Assembly (NCBI GenBank): GCA_964016985.1
Contig: OZ024831.1
Coordinates: 82,524,636-82,588,635 of the forward strand
DNA: 64,000 nucleotides
Origin: Anodontia alba
Taxonomy: Eukaryota; Mollusca; Bivalvia; Lucinida; Lucinidae
Direction of reading: 5' to 3'
The notes below the pieces were generated by a model. That model did not search any database, had not been told where the DNA came from, and saw only the letters and a list, made by a program, of their open reading frames with translations. Positions 46,290-57,450 of this stretch are shown piece by piece. The position numbers were made by a program, and so were the translations under genes. Each line of letters opens with the position of its first letter. Position 1 is the stretch's first letter.

Positions 46290-48042
46290 TTAAGCATTTT
46301 ATTCACCTATCGAAAGACGGATCGTATTATGTCGTCAAGTTGATCGTCCATCTGTCTCTCTGTCCGTTAACTTTAAATGTCCGCTCTATATCTCCTTCAT
46401 AGATTTTTGTTTTTTGAAATTTGCTCAAATGTTTGTTATACAATGTGCAGAATTGATAAATCAATCCTGTTCAATGAAGTTCAAGGTCACACTTCAAGGT
46501 CCAATTTCAAATGGCAATATTTCGTCTCCAAGTTTGTTCAAATTTGACATTTGACATTTTCTACCTGTGCAATTGTATAGGAAAATTTATTTAAGTCTGT
46601 GTTGGGAATAATATTAGAGACTACGGAACGATATTTTACGAAAGCCGGGTAGGGACATTTCTTATTTCTAACTTCTAACTTCCTACTTCTAACTTCTAAC
46701 TTCTAATTTCTAACTTCTAACTTCTTACTTCTAACTTCTAACTTCTTACTTCTAACTTCCATGATGTATGTATGTATGTGTGCGTGCGCGTGTGCGTGCG
46801 TGCATGTGTGTGTGTATGTGTGTGCGGGTAGGGACATTATTTCTGACAAAACCAAGTACATGCACAGCGAAGACTCAGACAAGCTTGTATATCTGAGTAG
46901 TCTGATCAGTCTACATTTGCGCTATATGGGTAATGAACACAATACGTCTTTAAGTTATTAGTGTCCTCTCATCAGAATGGACAGACTGATCCGAGTAATT
47001 GCTATGCATTTATTTTTTTATTATTGTTATTATTTTTTTTTATTTTTTATTTTTTTCTTTTTTTTTTTTTTGGAAATGATATGCCCCGATAGTTGTTGAA
47101 ATTAAAAAACATAGTAATTTTTAATGGGCCTTGCCGTGAGAGAACCTACATATTGCATATATGAATAACTAAGGCACAGATCATGCTGCGCATCCGCGCA
47201 GTCTAATCAGTGTCATATTGTTTGGTATGTATGTATGTATGTATGTATGTATATGTGCGCGTGTGTGTGCTTGCGAATGTGTGTGTGCGGGTAGGGACAT
47301 TTCTTATTTCTAACTTCTAACTTCTTACTTCTAACTTCTAACTTCTTGCTTCTAACTTCTTACTTCTAACTTCTAACTTCTAGCTTCTTACTTCTAACTT
47401 CTAACTTCTTACTTCTATCTTCTAACTTCTAACTTCTTACTTCTAACTTCTAAGTTCCATGTTGTATGTATGTAAGTATCAACGTACCTACGTACGTACG
47501 TACGTATGTATGTATGTATGTATGTTTGTATGTATGTAAGTTTGTATTTATGTATGTATGTATGCATGTGTGTGTATGTATGTCTGTGTGTGTGTGTGTG
47601 TGTATGACCCGGTGGTTGTTGCAATTTAAAAACATAGTAATTTTTATGCGCCTTGCCGTGAGAGAACCTACATATTGCATATTTGAATAACTAGGGCACT
47701 GATCATGCTGCGCATCCGCGCTGTCTGATCAGTGTCATTTGTTTGGCGTGTATGTATGTATGCATGTGTGCGTGTGTGTGTGCATGCGTATGTGTGTGTG
47801 CGGGTAGGGACAGTTCTTATTTCTAACTTCTAACTTCTTACTTCTAACTTCTAACTTCTTACTTCTAACTTCTAACTTCTTACTTCTAACTTCTAACTTC
47901 CATGTTGTATGTATGTATGTATGTATGTATGAACGTACGTACATACGTAGGTAAGTACGTACGTATGTACGTACGTACGTACGTATGTATGTATGTATGT
48001 ATGTATTTATGTATGTATGTATGCATGTGTGTGTATGTATGA

Positions 48043-48089
<47 letters not shown>

Positions 48090-48333
48090 TTAGACAGAGA
48101 GAGACAGAGAGAGAATGAGTGCAGTAGGGACATCATTTCTGACAAAACCAAGTACATGCACAGCGAAGACTCAGAAAAGCTTGTTATCTGAGTAGTCTGA
48201 TCAGTCTACATTTGCGCTATATGGGTAATGAACATAATACGTCTTTAAGTTATTAGTGACCTCTCATGAGATTGGACATACTGATCGGAGTAATTGCTAT
48301 GCATATATTTTATTATTATTATTTTTATAATTA

Positions 48334-48371
<38 letters not shown>

Positions 48372-49610
48372 GGAAATGATATGCCCCGATAATTGTTGCA
48401 ATTTAAAAACATAGTAATTTTTTATGGGCCTTGCCGTGAGGGAACCAACAAATTGCATATTTGAATAACTAAGACACAGATCATGCTGCGCATCCGCGCA
48501 GTCTAATCAGTGTCATTTGTTTTGCGTGTATGTATGTATGTATACAAGCGCAAATGTAGACTGATCAGACTACTCAGATATACAAGCTTGTCTGAGTCTT
48601 CGCTGTGCATGTACTTGGTTTTGTCAGAAATGATGTCCCTACCCGCACACACATACACACACATATGCACGCACGCATGCATGCACGCACGCACGCATAC
48701 ATACATACATACAACATGGATTATAGAAGTTAGAAGTTAGAAATTAGAAGTTAGAAGTTAGAAATAAGAAATGTCCCTACCCGGCTTTCGTAATATTTGG
48801 CATGTAATTACTGTCCGACTAAAATACATAGTTATATTCATATCAAAAGTCAAGATGACCTCTGGCCAAAAGTCACTTGTATTGTAGACTTCTGCTGAAG
48901 CAATTCAATCAAGATTTGTGAAATTTCTAAACTAGGATATGCTAGATGATAATAGAACCATGTAAGTACACATCAACTGTTTTTATATCACACAAGATGG
49001 CCCCGACGCCAATATGCTCTAAAACTTCAGTTTTTTTCTTTCTCTCTGATAAGTGAAAAATCTATTAACTTGAATCTTGGTAATTGGGGACCACAACTTT
49101 GTTCAAGTGTTGATCCTTGGACGACCTTTGACCATTTTACGTAACTGCCATCTTTGCTTCCTTATTCATTTTTTGTCGGAAAATTTTACAAATGATGATA
49201 TTTAAACTACTTTTAAAGATTATGGAAAGATATCTGGCATGTAAGTTCAAGGAATTAAAATTATTAAATCCTTAATGTACCAAAGGTCAAGGATAGGATT
49301 ACCCTTGACCTTTTCATGGAAAGAGTGGAGTTACAATTCTTTGCGAAGAAGTACTGAAGCTATCGATATTCTTCCTGGATTTTTGTAAACATTTACTTAA
49401 CTTGCAAACATAAAACCAAGTCAGCCGACTTCAGTTGTCCGAAGCAACTTTATTTATTTATTTTGCTTGGACTCTCATGGACAGTATACAGGTCCTCTTG
49501 TTTGCTAATATGATGCAAATATTCCTGTGACGATCCCATATTCAATGCATTATATCACCTACCACTAAACTCCCCTTCGGCATATATTGTCTCGATCAGC
49601 GGAGCTCTTG
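46290..49610 (-). mobile_element. H5: Helentron-like element split by a heptamer element
   Basis: On the minus strand the element starts CAAGAGCTCCGCTGATCGAG (49610). Monomers on both sides of the insertion share TCAAGGTCACACTTCAAGGT-type, TTTGCTCAAATG and GGAAAGATATCTGGCATG-type sequence; a GTCCGT/CTGTCC tract lies near 46345. The hairpin end is eroded, so the left limit is approximate. Confidence 0.45.
46636..48793. mobile_element. 2.16-kb inverted-terminus element made of heptamer and GTAT repeats
   Basis: The ends are inverted: TTACGAAAGCCGGGTAGGGACATTTCTTATTTCTAACTTC (split here as TTACGAAAGCCGGGTAGGGA and CATTTCTTATTTCTAACTTC). They are flanked by TATT on both sides (46632-46635, 48794-48797). 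Inside are three direct units, each with GGTAGGGACA, a (TTCTAAC)n heptamer tract, a (GTAT/GTAC)n tract, a poly-T or (TTA)n tract and GCTGCGCATCCGCGCAGTCT, plus a terminal inverted half-unit (48535-48793). No coding capacity; all ORFs are repeat translations. Confidence 0.7.
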
Positions 49611-49706
49611 TTTTCTGTGATTATTATGGATCTGTTCATCGCCCTCAAGGGTCATTCCTTTTAGAATCTATATTCAAAGCAGCTATGTAAGTGCCATGTG
49701 GCGGCC

Positions 49707-49816
49707 TATCACGAAAACGCACCTATATAATTTTGACCGACTTAAACCCCACTTTTATATAGTAAAACTGGGGTAAACAAGGGTATACATTATTTTTTTA
49801 ATTTCTGCTTCAAAAG
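49707..49816 (+). mobile_element. M11: MITE left-end fragment
   Basis: Left terminus (TATCACGAAAACGCACC) and the AAACCCCACTTTTA hairpin are present. Similarity stops at the base of the palindrome (TTTCTGCTTCAAAAG). Confidence 0.75.
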
Positions 49817-49989
49817 GGAGATAACTTTTGTAACTTTCTAATTGCGATGCTGCACACCAAGTCCCATCTGAGATGTGTCTACTCTGATAGGAAAATATTT
49901 GCTCCACAGGGTCACGAAAGCAGTTTTAACACAATATTAATTGCGTTTGGACACAGCATTTTCTTCGAGATTGCTTGTGTGCTCTGCTA

Positions 49990-50130
49990 AGAATTAGATT
50001 AGCCTGCGCATCCGCGCAGTCTGATCAGAATCTTCGCAGGATAGCCAAGCATCCAAAGCCCCTTCAGGCGGACAGTGAAGCCTCTTATCAGCCTGTGCGT
50101 CAACACAGACTGATCTGAGTCTTTGCTAGG
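49990..50130. repeat. R8 GATCAG-rich repeat
   Basis: AGCCTGCGCATCCGCGCAGT, CTGATCAGAATCTTCGCAGG and ACACAGACTGATCTGAGTC. The same kind of module is found at 9105-9245 and in the heptamer element. Confidence 0.5.
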
Positions 50131-50190
50131 TTCACATGTGATCTCGTAGAAAATGCTGTGGTCAGTCTCAGTAATTGTCTGTATTTGCAG

Positions 50191-50232
50191 GGGGCGCTGC
50201 GGATCCACAGACGGTGTCGCCACAAGTGATGG
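50191..50232 (+). CDS. Host gene, 42-nt internal exon
   Basis: Acceptor TCTGTATTTGCAG|GGGGCG and donor GTGATGG|GTGAGTC. In phase 1 it encodes GGAADPQTVSPQVM with open frame and hands on phase 1. Small symmetric exon, like the 44536 and 62398 exons. Confidence 0.6.
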
Positions 50233-50384
50233 GTGAGTCTGATATATTGTATTTTTATACCGTATTTACCCTTAGTATTCGGTCTTCATAACTCCTTACC
50301 GTACTTCTACTGACAGTTTTTTGAAAGCCCATTTCACTTTGTTTTGCTGTGTATAAAACTGCTAGATAAATGGCATTCTGTTTG

Positions 50385-50985
50385 GACTCTGATCAGACGC
50401 AGCCCTCTGCATCTATAGTCTACTCCGCTTTCGACGTCTTTCAGAAAGTCCTCTTTTTACATGGCATTTCATTAGAAGAACTAAATTTGCACACGTTTGT
50501 CATGATTCAGGGCAAAAGCATTTATAAAATTCTATTTTATTCATTGTTGTTTTTTTTTTTTAAATAGAACATTCGTTTTTTTTCTCCATAGTGAAAATGG
50601 CTGCAAATTATGCCAAAATCGATGGGGTTCGTACGTTGGAGGCAAGTTTTCAACAAGTTTCATCTGTTTAAATTTCTGATATTTTCACAGTATTATTGTG
50701 AACAATAAATGCAGTCCAACCTCGATGGCTGGAACACCGATGGCTCGTTTACCATGGCTAATTCCAACTCGTTTTTTATATATATATAAAAGTTTACTGA
50801 ATAAATATGTCAGATCAAGTTTGCCATACAGTTCAATTTAGTGTGAATATTTGAAAATAAGACAAAGAAACAGAAACAGCAAATGGGTTTTGATTAGAAT
50901 TATGACTTACAAATGCATTTTTGATTTAGAACAGAATGCCAAGGGAGAAAATAAAACGTCTCTTTCCAAGTGATGTCTAAAAGGA
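50385..50985 (+). repeat. R3d: dispersed repeat copy with a Pg fragment
   Basis: Landmarks: TTTCGACGTCTTTCAGAAAG, GAAGAACTAAATTTGCACAC, CTCCATAGTGAAAATGG, TTGGAGGCAAGTTTTCAACA, GAAACAGAAACAGCAAATGG, CTCTTTCCAAGTGATGTC. Interrupted by the Pg3 fragment. Confidence 0.6.
50712..50778. mobile_element. Pg3: pogo-like MITE, left-end fragment
   Basis: CAGTCCAACCTCGATGGCTG then CCGATGGCTCGTTTACCATG, matching the left end of Pg1/Pg2. It ends in a (TA)n run and the palindrome and right end are missing. Confidence 0.7.
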
Positions 50986-51639
50986 AGTGATTCACCCTTT
51001 TTGGGGTCATGCATTTCAGCCTCTTGTATATAAAAAGTTTGCGTTCTCAATAACAAAACCTATATATAAACAACAGAAAAAATATTTCAGATGTACCACT
51101 ATTTCTACAAACTCTTCTGGTAATAGTCAGCAATTCACCAAACTATTTTTGAATGGTATTTTACCGTACAGTTGCTGGCCATTTTGAATGACGTCACATA
51201 ACTTAACGCTGATGATGTCATATGTAAACAGTGACATTATTAAGTTACTTGGAAATAAATGATTATAGTATAATAATGCAGAAACAAATATAGTAAAACA
51301 AATATAGAAGACAATTATCTTTTAACCCATAATATCCTTTATTATTGCATAAAAAGCAGTGACGCACGCTATTAATAGCCATGCATTAACCGGCGAAAAG
51401 CCGTGTATTAACAAGACAATTCACGCGCTGTTAATGCACGGCTACGCAACTTTCAATATGATCGTACCGGGACCACAGAATTGCTGCCGATACGAGATGT
51501 GTATTGCCCGGCCCTAAAACGAGCATAGTCCATGGAAATTGCGTTCGCGAGACATCGGTGATAAAAAGAGTAACAAATAACCCGAAATGTAGCAAATATT
51601 TTCAGTTTTTATGCAATAATAGCGATCGAATATGATTTT

Positions 51640-51745
51640 CAATGCATTAGCATTCGCCAGGTCCCTAGAGAGGTGTTGAAAACCGCGGCCTCCGGCCTCG
51701 GTTTTCAACACCTCCCTCGGAACCTGACGAATGTTAATGCACGAA
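51640..51745. repeat. GC-rich palindrome (~100 bp)
   Basis: TGCATTAGCATTCGCCAGGT and GAGAGGTGTTGAAAACCGCG pair with CGGTTTTCAACACCTCCCTC and ACCTGACGAATGTTAATGCA around a GGCCTCCGGCC tip. A partial direct repeat of the right arm (CTCAGTTTTCAACACCTCCC) follows at 51766. Confidence 0.8.
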
Positions 51746-51907
51746 AAACCATGTTTGATCCGCCTCAGTTTTCAACACCTCCCTCGGGACCTGAAGAAAA
51801 AACCATGTTTGATCCCTATATTGACAGTCTACCAGGTTTTGTTGTGTCCAGTCTCTTAACAATGGTCAGGCTAAATGACCAATACACATCCTATTCTTAT
51901 GTTTTAT

Positions 51908-52200
51908 AAGGGGAATGGATACACTTTTAGGAAGCAACTCAGTCAGAAATGCTTTTGATACGTTAAAACGGCTCTACTATCAAGGGAAGGAATTTGCTCC
52001 CCCCCCCACCCCCACCCCTCGCCCCCTTTGAAGGAAATTCTTTCCTTTTCCTTCTAATCTCCACCCTCCATCCTGTAAAACGTCTGCACAAAAAGGAAAG
52101 AATTTGCTCCCTTTTTAAAGGGGATCGAATTCCTTCCTTTAAGAGTACAATTGTTTTCAGAAGAGGTTTGATGTGCAGGTAAAAGAACAGGAAGTCGAAA
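51908..52200 (+). repeat. R6 repeat copy with duplicated hairpin arm
   Basis: GGGAATGGATACACTTTTAG, GAAGGAATTTGCTCCCCCCC, AAAGGAAAGAATTTGCTCCC, then GAATTCCTTCCTTTAAGAG and AGAACAGGAAGTCG. A C-rich tract lies inside (51990-52010). Confidence 0.6.
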
Positions 52201-52299
52201 CGATGTCTCTTTTTGTGCAAAATGGTGACAAATTTACCAAGTGCTTCCGGCCCCCTGAAGTTCAACCTTTACCTCTCCCTTGGCCTTATTCAGCAGACG

Positions 52300-52500
52300 A
52301 CAAATTGGTGATGTTTTTTTTTTCCAGAAAACAGGATAAGACATTTCATGCAAATGTTTTTTTTTCCCCTGAAAACAGGATAAGATATTTCATGCAAATT
52401 GTCTCCAATGGAGACAATTCGCATAAATATCAAACCCTGTTTTCTGGAAAAAGAAAAAAAAATAAGAAAACTATTCCAAAATGTCGTCTGCTGAAAAAAA
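52300..52500. repeat. R7 hairpin repeat
   Basis: Clearest R7 copy: GAAAACAGGATAAGATATTT and CATGCAAATTGTCTCC fold onto GGAGACAATTCGCATAAATA and TCAAACCCTGTTTTC. The left part is partly duplicated (52324-52350). The tail AAAATGTCGTCTGCTGAA matches the first bases of the window. Confidence 0.7.
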
Positions 52501-53589
52501 TAACCCAGAGTGCCAAGCGTTAACACATGTTGAGCTGAGCAGCTTCAAAAACATTTGCTTAAGGGTATAAATATACGAGTTTCAGATTTCTTACACATTA
52601 CTTTGCCCAATCAGTCTTCGCATGCGCATTGTTGGCAACCTTAGATAAAATAGAGTAATCCAGTATGTGTCGTTCACAGATGGATGAAAATACGTTTTGT
52701 AATGGTGGGGTTCATATTTTGTGAAAGATAACACTTGATTTCAACAATCCTAGTTGTTCTTTACATTAATCAAATCATGAATACAGCTTGACTTGGTTAG
52801 CTTACAAAAGGCTGGTGTATATCCAAAGATTAATTTTGATAGCTTAATCTGTAATACGCCGATTTTAAATATCAGTATACGGCATTTTAAAATATTGTCT
52901 CATGAAAGTATGACTTAATAAATCATCTCTAACCTGTTTGGCAATCTGACTGAAGTGGCGAGCAGAATCAAGCTAGCAGTCTACTAAAATCTATATCGGA
53001 TAGTTATCGGCTCGACAGGATTATAGGATTGCAAGTAGAAGGCTAGCTGGAAATAATACATCATTTATCGGAGCATTCATTCGCTAACTCATTACGACCC
53101 AGTCACTCGCTCACTCGCTCGTTCACTCACTTACTCACTCGCTCGTTCATTCACTCACTCACTCTTTCACTCGCATACCAGCTCGCTTGCTCAGTCACTC
53201 ACAGAGTGAAGGCTTTTTGTCAGATTTCAAAGGCGAAGAGTTTTTTTTTCACTGACTCTCTTATCCAAAATGTATAATCACCTTCCCAAACTGGTACAAA
53301 CATTGGTAGACGATTGTTTGTTCGACTTAAAATCTTTTAATTCCTTCTTCCATTTTAAAACAATCATCGTCAGTATTTGACATTTCCTTTAATTCTTGAA
53401 CGTCAACTAACTTTGGATAGGTCAGACAAGAATAGTAAGATCGCTTTTAATTTAAACTTTAATTACAGCCCTTTACGCTAGATGATACTATAGATCACAT
53501 CACATAATATTTTGATATTGACAGATGACTAACCCTTTCACCCCTGAGTTTCTGAAGTAGACTCATCCAGCTTTGAATTCAGACATAAA
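52501..53589. other. Intron; CACT-type tandem repeat, no exon seen
   Basis: 53095-53205 is a degenerate (CACT/CGCT)n array (CACTCGCTCACTCGCTCG). Otherwise no recognised feature. Confidence 0.55.
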
Positions 53590-54005
53590 AGGCAATCCTT
53601 TTCTTTTCTTTTATTTTACTCTACTGTAGCTGGTGTGGTGCGTTTGGCGGCCGTAAAAGGTCTCCCCGTACATCATCCTAGTGCAGGTTATATTTATTTC
53701 TTTTGGCATCATTTAGCCCATCCTGATTTTTTTGAAAATCGAATACCACTTAAGCCAGCGCTAGGCGTGGGGGTGTGGGGGTGGGGTGCGGGGAGGCGGG
53801 GGGGTGGGGGGGGGTGGGGTGGGGAAAGCGTGTGCAGCCTCACAAACTACAGTGTGCATATGAAGAATCTCAGTCAAACCGGGTCTTCGATTTTCGTGAT
53901 TTTGTGTGTTCTTTGTTTCCAAAGGCAAACATTTTTTACTTTTATTTTACTCTACTGTAGCTGGTGTTGTGCCGTGTTGCGGCCGTAAAAAGTCTCCCCG
54001 TTGTT
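53590..54005 (+). repeat. R4 repeat copy flanked by ~80-bp direct repeats
   Basis: A module TTACTCTACTGTAGCTGGTG ... GGCCGTAAAAGGTCTCCCC occurs at 53616-53670 and again at 53950-54001. Between them are CCACTTAAGCCAGCGCTAGG, a G-rich tract (53768-53825) and CATATGAAGAATCTCAGTCA. The last segment is the empty form of the site occupied by the LINE at 57451. Confidence 0.65.
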
Positions 54006-54731
54006 ACGCCATAGACGGCCAAGACGCACCGAGGGTGATTTCCAATTTGATTAAGCTCCGGGTTGGGCGATGCTTAACTGTACCACTACACAGAATACTC
54101 TAACAAAGTTAGATTTTTTTTTTCAATTTTTTTTTTACATGTAATATTTACAACACGTATAATAATACAGGGTTTAACGTAATACAACGCTTCACACACA
54201 ATTTGACGCAAATCTCTTCACGTTGGCACGGTTCGGGAACTATACTGGTATATTACTTGATTAACCTGGCTTGGTTAATCAATTTAAAACACTCAGTATA
54301 TACCCAACCAAATGAGGATAACTCAGTGTCAATGTGAAGAGACTGCCTCCCTTTCAACCTTTCCAATAATATTTATATGGCGCCCTTATCTTTATTTTCT
54401 AAGTTTTATTATAATTTTATTTTAATTATATATTGAGCTCATTTTAGTTTATCATAAGACACATTTGTCTATTTAGTCACAGCCCTAATAATTTCCATCA
54501 TTCATGTCGGAATCACTTGAACGCCGAATGATTAACACTCCTTGCTGGTGACCAATTCGCATTAGATTCTTGTTTTGCGGCCTCTGCTCGCCCAAGACTG
54601 GAATCTAGGTATTGCACCTCACATTGAGAACAACTGTCCTTGGAAGGACATGGACGGTCACAGCTAAAAATAAACAAAACACAGACTAAGGACATGTTCT
54701 ATAATAACCTAAGATGAAAATTCTACCCCTT

Positions 54732-54990
54732 ATTCTACAATGACGCACGTCACCGTATAGAGTGAGTAACGTCATTGACGTCGCGGCTGAATATCCGACG
54801 CCATGATAGACCCATCAGTGACGTCGATGACCTCCATCCCTATTAATGACGTCAACGCGGTCGACGGTGAGCGCCTGCTAACCGTCGGCAAAGTCGTCCA
54901 CTTAACGTCATATCATATGCAAGCTCCAATTCCATACATACAAAAATAAAAATAATGCATGAATGACAATCAGGGTCGTGACGTTTCAAA
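54732..54990. promoter_or_regulatory. Cluster of ACGT/CRE-like motifs
   Basis: One perfect CRE palindrome TGACGTCA (54847-54854) plus TAACGTCATTGACGTCGCGG (54767-54786), GTGACGTCGATG (54818-54829), GCACGTCACC, TTAACGTCATA (54903-54913) and GTGACGTTTC near 54979, in otherwise AT-rich DNA. CREB/ATF-type proteins bind such sites in animals (family knowledge). A role as an intronic enhancer is inference; an unusual exon or old insert is also possible. Confidence 0.35.
54819..54866 (+). CDS. Candidate 48-nt phase-1 exon
   Basis: ATAGACCCATCAG|TGACG and GTCGACG|GTGAGCG bound 48 nt with open frame in phase 1 (VTSMTSIPINDVNAVD). Size and phase fit the host gene, but the acceptor lacks a good pyrimidine tract and the ACGT-rich composition offers another explanation. 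Confidence 0.2.
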
Positions 54991-55271
54991 TATCGCAACC
55001 CTAAATGTCACTGACATTACGAATGTCAAACACCTCCGATTTCGGATAACGATCAGAGGGAGAGTAATTGGATTAACTCCAACTATTATAAACTCGGTGC
55101 TTTGATCAGACGAAATCGGAACACTTATATTATATATATTACACATTAATTCCTCCTAAATTTTCCTCCTACATTGTAACAGTGATTATGCAGGCAGAAA
55201 AATACAAATTTTACAACCATCTTAAAATAATTCAATTATCTATTAAACTAAGATAGAGAAAAAAAACTTTG

Positions 55272-55275
55272 CGTA

Positions 55276-55316
<41 letters not shown>

Positions 55317-55325
55317 TCGTGCGTA
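55272..55325. repeat. (GT)n microsatellite
   Basis: TATGTATGTGTGTG... to about 55320, then decaying GTAT/GCGT units. Confidence 0.9.
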
Positions 55326-55929
55326 TGTTTGCGTATGCGTAAGTAAACCTAATTTTCTGGCCTACGCGATTCTTATGGTACCGCGCATTTTACACTGGCT
55401 ATTCCGATCCTGCACTGTTTTTATGTGTATAAACTAAATCGCACCTTGTGCCTGCTGCTCCAAAAACTGGCCAGTCCGCACATGCCAGTGCGGCCTGCTC
55501 AGTGTCCCCGATAGCAGTTACAATTCTCTCAGCCTGAGAAATTCCGACCAGACTGCAAACCTAGCGCAGCCAGCTCGGCATTCCTGAAATAACCCAGGTA
55601 ACATATGCAGAATCGGACTAGCGTGCACTGCAATATATAGTTTACAGGTTTACTATTCAGACACGGACATTTTCCTGCTTTAGAAATTTGAACAGAAAAA
55701 CCTACAAACAATAAAACCAGAATTCCGCAGAAGGCGGCGTCGCACCTGCTGGGGCAAAAGCCACAAGCCACAATCAGAACGTGGTTATTAAATAAGTTTA
55801 TTTCATTCTTAGCAGTGCTTAGTTGGAAAAGTGAAAAAAATTAAAGACAAGGATTATATGAATATAGGAATTTCATTGAAAGCAATGCATTTTCTCATAT
55901 GATGTATGAGAAATTGGGCTCAAAATTTC

Positions 55930-56940
55930 TGTACACTTAAATAAAATCTGAAGTTCAGAAATTGACAAAGTTAAAGTGGAAAAATGACAAAAATAAATTT
56001 AAAAATCATATCCAAACCACGTGCATTTCTGCAGACCCGGGAGAAAACATGTGCAAAGTTTCAAAAAGACCGGTTTAAAATTGTATGAGAAGTTGCAATC
56101 ACAAGGTACCCACTGTCTATATATCTGAGGTCAGAAAATGACAAAGTTAAAAAAATACAAAAATGTAACAAAAAATAGGGCAAGAATTATATGAAAAGCA
56201 CAGGCACATCTTCAGACTATGGAGAAAACATGAACAAAGTTCCAAAAAGATTAGTATAAAATTGCATGAGGAGTTGTGCTCACGAGGTACCCACTGTCTA
56301 TATATTGAAGGTGAAAAATGACTAAGTTCACAATGTGGAAAAAAGTAATAACAAAATAATCTAACAATTACATCCAAACCATATGTACGTCCTCATACCA
56401 TGAGTAAAACATATGCAAAGTTTCAAAACGATCGGTACAAAACTGTAAGAGGAGTTGCGCTCACAAGAGGTACCCATTGTCTATATACTGAGGGTGGAAA
56501 ATGACTAAGTTTACAATGTGGAAAAAGTAACAAAAAATGTTCTAACAATTATACCCGAACTATATGCACATCCTCATACCATGAAGAAAACACATGCAAA
56601 GTTTCAAAACAATCAGTATAAAACTGTAAGAGGAGTTGCTCTCAAAAGAGGTACCCACTGTCTATATATTGAGGTGAAAAATGACTAAGTTCACAATGTG
56701 GAAAAAGTGACAAAAATAATCTAAATAGCAATTATATCCAAACCACATATACATCTTCATACTATGAAGAAAACACATGCAAAGTTTCAAAATGATCGGT
56801 ACAAAACTGTAAGAGGAGTTGCGCTCACAAGACACCCAGGGTAAATGTTGACGGAAAGACGAACAGACGGAAAGACGAACAGACGGACGGACGGAAACTT
56901 GCACGCCTAAGTCGCCCATGCTAAAGCAGGTGCGACAAAA
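55930..56940 (-). repeat. Tandem array of ~180-bp monomers with terminal hairpin
   Basis: Five to six monomers, each with TACCCACTGTCTATATATTG, AAATGACTAAGTTCACAATG, ATCCAAACCACAT and ATGCAAAGTTTCAAAA; units begin near 56108, 56287, 56468, 56655 and 56840. The right edge has a (GACG)n tract (GACGAACAGACGGACGGACG) and hairpin AAGTCGCCCATGCTAAAGCA / GGTGCGAC. Two monomers of the same family lie at 5690-5975. Confidence 0.7.
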
Positions 56941-57450
56941 ATATTAATATAAATTTATGACTCAACGTACTGTCCAATTATAATACTAACGGATCTTTTG
57001 CGTTGTCTAATTGTCCTTCGAATTGGACTGTATCGGCGAGTTTATATAAAGTAAGGCTATACTCTTGCCACGTATCAGGTGCACGATATGTGCGGGATTT
57101 TGCAAATATTGAGCGATTTTCTCGCTTTCTGCGTTTTGCAACCAGTTTAACCTTATTAAAGTGGCGTAACTTTTATATCACGCTACTATTAATAACTATT
57201 AATGACAAATGGTCCGACTGTAGAAAATGGACCCTACCTCCAGTAGGTATTAAAGTTAGTCAGCTTGCACTGCAGTCTGCTCTGGGTCGTAACAACCGTA
57301 CATCATTATAGTGCAGGTTATATTTTATTTCCTTTGGGATCAGTGAGCACATCCTGGTTATTTTGAAAATCGAATACTACTCAAGCCGGCGCTAGGGGGC
57401 GTATGCAGCCTTGCAAACTACAGTGTTGCATATGAACAGACTCAAGCAAA

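Noticed and set aside
47415..48157. ORFs rich in THTHTH and TYIHTYIHTYV
   Set aside because: Translations of GT/GTAT/GTAC microsatellites inside the heptamer element; no coding signal.
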